Origin: JAQBDA01 sp041301185
Lineage (GTDB): Bacteria; Chloroflexota; Anaerolineae; Anaerolineales; UBA4823
DNA length: 16,760 nt
NCBI GenBank assembly: GCA_041301185.1
Contig: JBFYSV010000162.1
Coordinates: forward strand, 1-16,760
Direction: 5' to 3'
Shown: in pieces, positions 1-5,778 of the stretch
Layout: every line of letters begins with the position of its first letter
Numbering within the stretch: position 1 is the first letter of the stretch
Notes under the pieces: model-generated
The model's input: only the letters and a program-made list of their open reading frames with translations
The model's database searches: none
What the model was told of the DNA's origin: nothing
Program-made: the position numbers and the translations under genes

Positions 1-359
1 TTTCCTCCTGGATACCCCGTCTGATCCAATCCGCCCGGCGTTAGATGGCCTACTGCTTCGTTCTTACCCTCCCTCCGGGCCGAGCTATGCTGGGTCAACC
101 CCCATTTTCCCCCCTTGGGGCAACTAAACTTCAGCTACTGCTTCGATCCCCCTCCTCAACCAGAATGCGAGTGACGCCAGTCACGCAAGCGCTCACGAAC
201 CCGAGAATGGAACCGCTCAATGTCCCTCGCCTGGGGTCGTCCCGTATTGGATGCCAGACATTTTCTACAGTTTTTCCGAGCACTGGAGCGTTACTAGCGA
301 ATGATCGACGACCTGCCTTAGGGCTGGAACTGAGTGATCCGGGTTCCAACTACTCGGTC
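1..359. other. Intergenic region, GC-rich and hairpin-rich, no recognised gene
   Basis: I recognise no protein or RNA family here. Open frames exist on both strands (45-386 +, 131-349 -) but their translations lack familiar motifs and they overlap each other. The + strand is rich in C and T, so the - strand is purine-rich. Several short inverted repeats are visible: TGGAT 9-13 with ATCCA 24-28, GGGT/ACCC 92-101, CCCC/GGGG 111-120, GTGAC/GTCAC 171-184 with a four-base loop, and TGGAAC 325-330 with GTTCCA 343-348. On the - strand the last visible bases read CCAGGAGGAAA, a strong Shine-Dalgarno match, so a - strand gene may begin just beyond the left edge with this region as its leader. That gene is not visible. 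Confidence 0.5.
50..155. repeat. Pair of imperfect direct repeats, 85-bp period
   Basis: The 11-mer CTACTGCTTCG occurs at 50-60 and again at 135-145. The similarity continues past the exact core: both copies run on into TC followed by a CCCTCC-like pyrimidine tract, with a two-base gap needed to align them. The copies flank two small hairpins (92-101 and 111-120). This could be a protein-binding repeat, part of a structured leader on the - strand, or a remnant of a duplicated element. No function can be assigned. Confidence 0.6.
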
Positions 360-387
360 TTGAGTGAATTTCGCACTCGTGTATAAT
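360..387 (+). promoter_or_regulatory. Sigma-70-type promoter placed for leaderless transcription
   Basis: TTGAGT at 360-365 is followed by a 16-base spacer and a perfect TATAAT at 382-387. Seven bases after the box lies A394 of an ATG, where transcription would be expected to begin. The same spacing recurs before the start at 2341. The promoter may drive only the small ORF at 394, or also the lipoprotein gene at 658. A hairpin-forming CCAGA at 390-394 can pair with either of two TCTGG copies (405-409, 413-417) right at the 5' end of the predicted RNA. Confidence 0.65.
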
Positions 388-393
388 TACCAG

Positions 394-522
394 ATGGAAA
401 CACCTCTGGAAATCTGGCAACTGTCAAAAGAGAGCGCTCAAGCCACCTCCAGGAAAACTTGGCGCGGTACAACTAATTGGTGCCATCACAGGGGGTGCCG
501 AAAACGTGTGTTATTTGTGTAA
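394..522 (+). CDS. Possible leaderless small protein, 42 aa, unknown function
   Basis: The ORF begins with ATG seven bases after a perfect TATAAT and ends at TAA 520-522. It encodes 42 residues starting METPLEIWQLSKES. There are three Trp (8, 23, 29), and the C-terminal part is basic, with a Cys-His-His-x-x-Cys cluster at residues 30-35. There is no signal peptide or membrane segment. I recognise no family. Support comes only from the promoter-to-ATG spacing, repeated at 2341. The alternative is a non-coding leader for the lipoprotein gene at 658, with an ATG at the transcription start by chance. The Cys/His cluster could bind metal, but that is speculation. The 135 bp between this ORF and 658 hold no other convincing gene. 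Confidence 0.35.
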   Translation: METPLEIWQLSKESAQATSRKTWRGTTNWCHHRGCRKRVLFV

Positions 523-657
523 GGTTATAGATTGGAAGAAGTACACTATTTCTATCCATTGAATTAGTTTAGCATTGGTGCGAGTATCAATTATTGACTT
601 AAGCAGGGACGACCCTATTGTTGAGATGGTGCTGCTATTAACCGAAGACCAACCCTG

Positions 658-2292
658 ATGAGTGGTGGACCTGGTTTTTCAAAGTGGATGTTGGGCCTGG
701 TGGTTTTCCTCATGCTTGGTCTAGCGGCTTGCCAGATGGCTGAGCCGCTTGCCCCGGCTCCTACAGGTGAATCTTTCCTGGTTTCTTCAACATGGACAGC
801 CACACCTGCCCCACCCCCATCCCACACCCCGACACCGCTTCAACCACCAACTATGGCGGCAACCAGTTCTTCAGCTCTGGCAATTGTTCAGCCTACCAGC
901 TCCACGCCTACACCAATTTTTTACGAACCGGCTGGCTGCTGGAAGCCGCCTGACGATTACACCCGCAAACAAATCAACGAGCATACGATCAACACCAGAA
1001 CCTATGCGATGCTCCAGCAAACCGCCATGTTGTATGGTGGTGAGATTGATGTGGCTGGAAAAGCCATCATCCAGGGCAGTTACATTAACAACAGCATGGA
1101 TAGCCTTACCGCCCATCACGGCGGCGGCGTAGTGGATATCTCGGTCACTCGCCCCAAAACACAACTCGTTCTTTATACCGAAATTGAACCGCTCATCCGA
1201 GCGCTGCGCACGGTTGGGTTTGCTGCCTGGCTGCGCGATGCTGACGAGACGAGCTCTGGGTCAGAGGTCCACATCCAGGCTGTTGCCATCGGCGATGCCG
1301 ATCTCTCGCCCGCTGCCCAGGAGCAGCTCACCGGCCCCGCCGGTTACCTGCGCGGCTACGACGGCCTGCCCGTTACCAGTGGCGATCCCGGGCTCGACCG
1401 TCACGGCGGTCCACTGATTTGTCGCTGGATGCTGGATGCTGGTTACGCGGACCTGCGAACGCCTACGCCCATCCCAACTCCTGGCCTGGCCTGGCAGGAA
1501 CGCCTTCGCCTGGCTGCCTTGGCATACCAGGCACAATACCCCGAAGACGCTGAGCAGGTTGCCCGCAACCTCAATTTCCTGGATGGTCGGAGCGAATCTG
1601 CTGAGAATATATGCGGCCCGCTGGCTGCGGCAATTCTGCGTGATGCTGGCCTGCTACCCGCCCAGCCCGGCCCGGTGCAGGAGCTCAAATCGTATTGGCA
1701 AGCCCGTCCCTCTACTAATGGCCGCCCCTGGAGCCTGTTTTCCGAGAGCGATTATGAGGTTTTTCGTTTTGATACCCCCCTGGCAGCGTTTGACTTTAGT
1801 GCCTGGCCTTTACAGCCCGGAGATTTTTTGTATACCTATGCCAAAGATCTTGGTTTCGAACACATGTTTGTCGTTACCGAGGTTGACGCTGAGGGGCGCG
1901 CTTACACCGTTACCAACCAGTATCAGAGCTGGGGGAATGAGATCTGGGGGAGTATGTTAATTCTGCGCTACCTGCTATACGATCCGCACACCCCCGGTGC
2001 AGGTATTATCTACAACGAATGGAGCGATCCCCGCTTGGGCAAGACGGGGCATAATGGCTTTGAGGTGCTGCGCAAACGCGGCCTGCAGGCAGGCAGCCTG
2101 TACGCGTATACCATACGCCCCGGTGATACCCTGCCCGACCTGGCTACCCGTTTTGGCGCGATGCTGGAAAGTATCATTCAGGCCAATCCAGGCCAGGATC
2201 TGGCTAATCTGCAGGTTGGCCAGCCGCTCACGATCCCCATCCCACCTTTTCCCCTGGATACGTCAGAGCCTGTGCAAGGTAGTCTTCCATAG
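658..2292 (+). CDS. Lipoprotein with M15-like peptidase, papain-like and LysM domains
   Basis: A 544-aa exported lipoprotein. Residues 9-25 form a signal peptide ending in the lipobox LAAC, so Cys25 would be lipidated and the protein held on the outer face of the membrane. A Pro/Thr/Ser linker covers about 26-88. Residues 100-240 resemble an M15/VanY-type zinc peptidase: His154 and Asp160 in AHHGGGVVD, and His205 in EVHIQ, are the likely metal ligands. Residues 280-475 resemble a papain-like fold (NlpC/P60 or C39 type), with Cys319 in CGP, an LQPGDF turn near 385 and His402. Residues 482-527 are a LysM repeat (YTIRPGDTL) for peptidoglycan binding. The likely role is cleaving peptide stems in the wall. 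ATG 658 is the only reasonable start because an in-frame stop lies at 622-624, but no Shine-Dalgarno is evident. Domain names come from motif recognition; the lipoprotein and LysM calls are firmest. Confidence 0.8.
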   Translation: MSGGPGFSKWMLGLVVFLMLGLAACQMAEPLAPAPTGESFLVSSTWTATPAPPPSHTPTPLQPPTMAATSSSALAIVQPTSSTPTPIFYEPAGCWKPPDDYTRKQINEHTINTRTYAMLQQTAMLYGGEIDVAGKAIIQGSYINNSMDSLTAHHGGGVVDISVTRPKTQLVLYTEIEPLIRALRTVGFAAWLRDADETSSGSEVHIQAVAIGDADLSPAAQEQLTGPAGYLRGYDGLPVTSGDPGLDRHGGPLICRWMLDAGYADLRTPTPIPTPGLAWQERLRLAALAYQAQYPEDAEQVARNLNFLDGRSESAENICGPLAAAILRDAGLLPAQPGPVQELKSYWQARPSTNGRPWSLFSESDYEVFRFDTPLAAFDFSAWPLQPGDFLYTYAKDLGFEHMFVVTEVDAEGRAYTVTNQYQSWGNEIWGSMLILRYLLYDPHTPGAGIIYNEWSDPRLGKTGHNGFEVLRKRGLQAGSLYAYTIRPGDTLPDLATRFGAMLESIIQANPGQDLANLQVGQPLTIPIPPFPLDTSEPVQGSLP

Positions 2293-2328
2293 ACTGAACT
2301 TTGCTACCCAAAGGTGCAAAATATGGGC

Positions 2329-2334
2329 TATAAT
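2329..2334 (+). promoter_or_regulatory. -10 box for leaderless transcription of the C39-like gene
   Basis: A perfect TATAAT ends six bases before ATG 2341, so the first transcribed base is expected at or near the A of the start codon. No good -35 hexamer sits at 16-18 bases: TTGCTA at 2301-2306 is 22 bases away. The arrangement copies that at 382-394. It implies that the gene has its own promoter although it lies only 48 bp after the previous stop. Confidence 0.6.
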
Positions 2335-2340
2335 TTTTCT

Positions 2341-3714
2341 ATGCAGAACAAGCGTAAAAAAATATGGGGGATAATGATCGTTGTGGTAGTCCTGCTAGCA
2401 GTGGTGCTGAGCTTACCCCCGGTTTGGTCAAGGGTAACCTATCACTCGCGCGAGGTGTATAGGACGGTTAAATACTGGTTAAAACCGCCCAGTGAAGCGG
2501 TCTTTGTTCCATCCACTATAGACGATGATAATGTAGCCACCTCCGTCTCAATCGCAATCTCTACCGATGCCCCTACTCCTCAACCTACAACTGAGCCTAC
2601 CGCTATCCTATCCCAATCTACCCCTGAAGCCACCTTTACTCCAACTCTGGCACCTTCTCCTACCCCTACTCCCACCCCCCTGCCATCTTATACTTTACTG
2701 AAGGGGTTCACTTGCGAACGTCAATTTATGAACAACTGCGGACCGGCAACTCTCTCCGTTTACCTTTCTTTTTATGATTGGGGCAAAAATCAGCTCGCGA
2801 CCGGCGCGGTGATCAGACCCAATGATAAGGATGTGAACGTGATGCCTTACGAGTTGGTGGATTTCGTCAACGAGCACACCGAACAGAAAGCCCTCTGGCG
2901 GTATGGCGGTGACCTGCAGACCATAAAAGCCCTGCTCAATGCAGGTTTTCCAGTGATGATCGAAAAAGGCTTCGAGCCGTATACTTTGAGAAATGAAGGC
3001 TGGATGGGTCATTACAACCTGGTAGTTGGCTATGCTGACGAGAGACAGACCATCACTGCCCATGATACCTTTCTCATGAGCTATGCCCCGTGGGGGGGGC
3101 AGATTCCTCTAGACCAATGGGATACCTTCATTGGGTTTGATTTCCCCTACAGCGATCTAGAGCAGGCCTGGCGAAACTTTAATTCTGTGTTCATTGTTGT
3201 GTACCCGCCGGAAAAAGAAAATGACGTGCTCAACCTGCTTGGTCCGCTCGCAACAGAAGAAGAGGCGTGTCGTATCGCTTATGAGCGCGCCATGCAGGAA
3301 ACCACCTCGCTGACCGAGATCCGCGATCAATTCTTCGCCTGGTTCAACGCCGGCACCAGCCTTGTGTGCCTCGAGGATTATGAGGCTGCTGCCGCCGCAT
3401 TCGACACAGCCTATGGCATATACCCGGATATCCAGCAGAATGCTCGCCCTTACCGTATCCTGTGGTATGAGACCGGTCCCTACTCCGCATACTACTACAC
3501 AGACCGCTACCAGGACGTCATCAACCTGGCGAATCAGACGCTGGGCTACATGGCCGAACCGGTCCTGGAGGAGAGCTATTACTGGCGGGCATTATCGTAT
3601 AATGCACTTGGCGATACAATTAGTGCCGTAGATGATCTGCGCACCAGCTTGAAATACCACCCGGGTTACGAGCCTAGCGTGGACATGCTCAAGCAGCTTG
3701 GCAAATATCCTTAA
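2341..3714 (+). CDS. Membrane-anchored C39-like cysteine peptidase with TPR-like C-terminus
   Basis: A 457-aa protein. Residues 1-8 are basic and 9-28 form one hydrophobic helix without a lipobox, so it is probably a signal anchor with the rest outside. A Pro/Thr-rich linker spans about 75-117. Residues 118-290 match the peptidase C39-like (C39_2) pattern: Cys133 in NNCGPATLS, His224 in GHYNLVVGY and Asp242 form the expected catalytic set. Residues 300-455 are helical, with repeat-like segments ending in YYWRALSYNALGD, which looks like TPR. No ABC transporter is fused or adjacent, so this is not a bacteriocin exporter; the substrate is unknown. I chose ATG 2341 over GTG 2314 because the -10 box at 2329 lies between them and the shorter form has a standard N-terminus. 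Confidence 0.85.
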   Translation: MQNKRKKIWGIMIVVVVLLAVVLSLPPVWSRVTYHSREVYRTVKYWLKPPSEAVFVPSTIDDDNVATSVSIAISTDAPTPQPTTEPTAILSQSTPEATFTPTLAPSPTPTPTPLPSYTLLKGFTCERQFMNNCGPATLSVYLSFYDWGKNQLATGAVIRPNDKDVNVMPYELVDFVNEHTEQKALWRYGGDLQTIKALLNAGFPVMIEKGFEPYTLRNEGWMGHYNLVVGYADERQTITAHDTFLMSYAPWGGQIPLDQWDTFIGFDFPYSDLEQAWRNFNSVFIVVYPPEKENDVLNLLGPLATEEEACRIAYERAMQETTSLTEIRDQFFAWFNAGTSLVCLEDYEAAAAAFDTAYGIYPDIQQNARPYRILWYETGPYSAYYYTDRYQDVINLANQTLGYMAEPVLEESYYWRALSYNALGDTISAVDDLRTSLKYHPGYEPSVDMLKQLGKYP

Positions 3715-3721
3715 AGGATAT
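3705..3721. repeat. Perfect 8-bp inverted repeat across the C39-like gene stop codon
   Basis: ATATCCTT, one central A, then AAGGATAT. The TAA stop (3712-3714) lies at its centre. As RNA it could form a six-pair stem with a five-base loop, but it is AT-rich and has no following T tract, so it is a poor terminator. It might slow ribosomes or bind a protein; nothing more can be said. Confidence 0.55.
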
Positions 3722-3735
3722 CTACACTTATTGGT

Positions 3736-3742
3736 AAAGGAG
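3736..3742 (+). promoter_or_regulatory. Shine-Dalgarno AAAGGAG of the upstream ORF
   Basis: AAAGGAG lies six bases before ATG 3749 (three before ATG 3746). It is the best ribosome binding site near the L,D-transpeptidase gene, but it serves the short upstream frame rather than ATG 3790, which is 47 bases away. Confidence 0.6.
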
Positions 3743-3748
3743 AAAATG

Positions 3749-3793
3749 ATGTTACGTACCAGTTGCGTGAACATCCTGAGGTGCCTCAAATGA
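3749..3793 (+). CDS. Upstream ORF (leader peptide), 14 aa
   Basis: Fourteen codons reading MLRTSCVNILRCLK; an ATG directly before would add one Met. It has the strong AAAGGAG site and its TGA (3791-3793) overlaps ATG 3790 of the L,D-transpeptidase gene in an ATGA junction. This predicts translational coupling: ribosomes finishing the short frame restart on the large one. The peptide itself is basic with two Cys and probably has no function of its own. An unproven alternative is that the downstream protein starts at TTG 3763 and the short frame is chance. Confidence 0.45.
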   Translation: MLRTSCVNILRCLK

Positions 3794-4989
3794 CCCCAAC
3801 AAAGAAAAAGTTACCACCCCTGCCGCATATAAATTATTGGGCTGCATTCGGGCTCTTTATCATCTTTATATCGGTATTCCTGCTGCTGACTGCCGGCCAG
3901 ATTGCTACGGCAAACAGTTCCTTTGCGCTCTTCAGCAGGAATATTCTGGTCGAACCGAGCCATACACCCACAGCTACTACCAAAGCAACCGAAGTCGCTA
4001 CGGGTACGGCAACCAGTACCAGCAAACCACCAGCGACCCAAACCGCTACGGGTACGGCAACCAGCACCAGCAAACCACCAGCGACTGAAACCCCAACCCC
4101 ATCTTCAGCTCCAGAAACAACGGTTATGGTATTCGGTGACTCTGCCAGACTACGCTCTGGTCCGGGAAACAACTATGAAGAAGTCCAGAAGCTCGCTTTT
4201 GGTGATCTACTGATGCTGTTGGGACGGTCGAGTGATAATACCTGGCTTTACGTTAAAACAGCGGACGGTCAGGACGGCTGGATCAAAACGGTATGGGTCG
4301 ATCTTGCAGGAGTTAACGTTGAGTACCATTCCATCAAAACGCCAGCTCCCACCCCGGAAACAATGATTAAGGTATACGGTAGCTCTGCCAAGCTACGCAC
4401 TGGCCCGAGTATATACTTCACAAAAATCCGGGAACTCACTTATAGCGAAGTGCTGCAAGTGGTGGGACGGTTGAGTGATAATACCTGGCTTTATGTGAAA
4501 ACATCAGACGGTCAAGAGGGCTGGACCCTAAACACATGGTTCGATATCCCCGGGATTAACATTCGATACAATTCCCTTCCCATCAAAGAGTCACCACCCA
4601 CTGAAACCGCTACCCCCGTAATCTTAGAGGATGCGGAAGGTAGATGGATTGACATCGATCTCAGCGAGCAGACGCTTCGCGCCTATGATGGCACCCAACT
4701 GCAGGCCACTTTCCTGGTTTCCACCGGGATTGATAAATACCCCACAGAGACAGGGCAATACCGTATCGATGTCAAGTGGCCTTATTCGGATATGCGGGGT
4801 GATGATTATTTTCTACCCGATGTGCCCTATTCGATGTATTATTATGGTGATTTCTCGATTCACGGCACCTATTGGCACCATAATTTCGGAACGCCGATGA
4901 GTCATGGCTGTGTCAATATGGACACCAACGATGCAGAATGGCTTTTCAACTGGGCCTCTGTCGGTACACTCGTGAATATTCACCGCTGA
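3790..4989 (+). CDS. Membrane-anchored L,D-transpeptidase with two SH3b domains
   Basis: A 399-aa protein. Residues 1-16 are basic and polar, and 17-38 form a transmembrane signal anchor without a lipobox. A Thr/Ser/Pro linker at 58-110 contains a tandem repeat. Two bacterial SH3 domains follow (about 111-172 and 190-252), both with LRxGP and SDNTWLYVKT; they probably bind the wall. Residues 285-399 are a YkuD L,D-transpeptidase: His358 in SIHGT, then SHGCVNM with His372 and catalytic Cys374. The family joins meso-diaminopimelate residues of neighbouring stems (3-3 cross-links) or attaches proteins to peptidoglycan. ATG 3790 has no Shine-Dalgarno of its own but overlaps the upstream ORF stop. 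It belongs with the two preceding exported proteins. Confidence 0.9.
   Translation: MTPTKKKLPPLPHINYWAAFGLFIIFISVFLLLTAGQIATANSSFALFSRNILVEPSHTPTATTKATEVATGTATSTSKPPATQTATGTATSTSKPPATETPTPSSAPETTVMVFGDSARLRSGPGNNYEEVQKLAFGDLLMLLGRSSDNTWLYVKTADGQDGWIKTVWVDLAGVNVEYHSIKTPAPTPETMIKVYGSSAKLRTGPSIYFTKIRELTYSEVLQVVGRLSDNTWLYVKTSDGQEGWTLNTWFDIPGINIRYNSLPIKESPPTETATPVILEDAEGRWIDIDLSEQTLRAYDGTQLQATFLVSTGIDKYPTETGQYRIDVKWPYSDMRGDDYFLPDVPYSMYYYGDFSIHGTYWHHNFGTPMSHGCVNMDTNDAEWLFNWASVGTLVNIHR
3997..4092 (+). repeat. Two tandem 48-bp units in the linker of the L,D-transpeptidase
   Basis: Units 3997-4044 and 4045-4092 both begin GCTACGGGTACGGCAACC and differ at only a few bases. Each encodes 16 residues containing ATGTATSTSKPPAT. 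The preceding 20 bases look like a decayed partial unit. The length is a multiple of three, so copy number can change without breaking the frame and would alter the linker length between membrane anchor and SH3b domains. Confidence 0.85.
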
Positions 4990-5028
4990 CAAAGGCTTCC
5001 ATTACCGCTACCACCGCAACGCGCCCTC

Positions 5029-5081
5029 AGTGCCCGGCAGCGTACAATTAGCCTAAGGCTTACGTACCTGAGCCGGGCACT
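5029..5081. terminator. Long hairpin between convergent genes, candidate bidirectional terminator
   Basis: AGTGCCCGGC (5029-5038) pairs perfectly with GCCGGGCACT (5072-5081). Inside are GTAC copies at 5042-5045 and 5064-5067 and the near-perfect palindrome AGCCTAAGGCT at 5050-5060, so the whole can fold into one long interrupted stem. It lies 40 bases after the L,D-transpeptidase stop and 53 bases beyond the response-regulator stop on the other strand. There is no T tract on either side, so it is not a textbook intrinsic terminator. Confidence 0.55.
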
Positions 5082-5133
5082 TCGTCAGATAGGTGGAACA
5101 CACCGTAATCGTTCATTGAATGGTTATTTTACT

Positions 5134-5778
5134 CTAAACAATTCTATGTTCGACCGCATACAGCGCCGCCTGGGTACGGTTTTCCAATTCCAGCTTATCG
5201 AGGATATTCCGGACGTGGGTGGTCACAGTGCGGGTTGAGATGGCTAACCTCAATGCAATCTCTCGATTGGATAATCCTTGTGCCATGCATTTCAGCACGT
5301 CAATCTCCCGGACGGTCAGCAGAGTGTTCACAGTCGCCAGAGCGGCAGACTGCTGTATTTTTAGCATCAGCTTATGGGCGACTGAGGGATGCAATGGGCT
5401 TTGTCCGTGAACAACATCACGGATGGAGTTGAGTAGTTGTTCGGGAGGCGAATCCTTGAGCATTACGCCATTTGCTCCTAATTGGATAGCAGAAATTACC
5501 ATCTCGTCATCCGGGAAACTGGTGAGCACTAGAATTGGGATCTCAAGCTCAGATTTTTTTATCTCCTCAATAGCAGAAAGCCCATTCTTAACCGGCATTT
5601 TCAAGTCCATCACAACCACATCTGGTTTTGATTCTTTGATGAGCATCACTGCTTCATTTCCATTGGTTGCCTGCCCAATCAGTATCATATCCGATTGTGA
5701 GTTGATCAAAATCTCGAGACCCTGGCGGACGATAGGATGATCATCAGCAATAAGAACACGGATCAGTTCTGTTGTCAT
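5134..5778 (-). CDS. NarL/LuxR-type response regulator
   Basis: A 214-aa DNA-binding response regulator. The receiver domain (about 6-122) has the acidic pair Asp12/Asp13, phospho-acceptor Asp58 in VVVMDLKMP, Thr86 and Lys108. The C-terminal LuxR helix-turn-helix (about 152-213) has the typical LTVREIDVL, GLSNREIA and TRTVTTHVRNIL segments. When phosphorylated it should bind DNA as a dimer and act mainly as an activator. Its ATG overlaps the stop of the preceding kinase by four bases (ATGA), and with a weak ribosome site this suggests translational coupling. The HisKA_3 kinase at 5775-7769 is the expected partner, since that kinase class pairs with NarL-type regulators. Confidence 0.95.
   Translation of the reverse strand: MTTELIRVLIADDHPIVRQGLEILINSQSDMILIGQATNGNEAVMLIKESKPDVVVMDLKMPVKNGLSAIEEIKKSELEIPILVLTSFPDDEMVISAIQLGANGVMLKDSPPEQLLNSIRDVVHGQSPLHPSVAHKLMLKIQQSAALATVNTLLTVREIDVLKCMAQGLSNREIALRLAISTRTVTTHVRNILDKLELENRTQAALYAVEHRIV

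Noticed and set aside
1..60. Possible 5' part of RNase P RNA on the - strand (GAGGAAA at the edge after a small hairpin).
   Set aside because: Only seven bases of the conserved GAGGAAAGTCC block are visible, the P1/P2 partners lie outside, and AGGAGG before a start codon explains the same bases more simply.
131..349. 72-codon frame on the - strand.
   Set aside because: There is no ribosome site or recognisable family. It may be worth a search, but nothing in the sequence supports coding.
45..386. 113-codon frame on the + strand.
   Set aside because: The translation has no familiar domain, is rich in Pro, Arg and Leu as expected from C/T-rich DNA read by chance, and runs into the -10 box at 382-387.
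2314..2340. Upstream GTG start for the C39-like protein.
   Set aside because: The perfect TATAAT at 2329-2334 lies inside this extension and the ATG at 2341 gives a standard basic-then-hydrophobic signal anchor.
2560..2690. Low-complexity CCTACT-type tract as a possible microsatellite or CRISPR-like repeat.
   Set aside because: It encodes the Pro/Thr linker of the C39-like protein, has irregular units and lacks spacers.
3763..3789. TTG start for the L,D-transpeptidase.
   Set aside because: It is a rare start codon without a ribosome site. ATG 3790 gives a better N-terminus and overlaps the stop of the short upstream frame.
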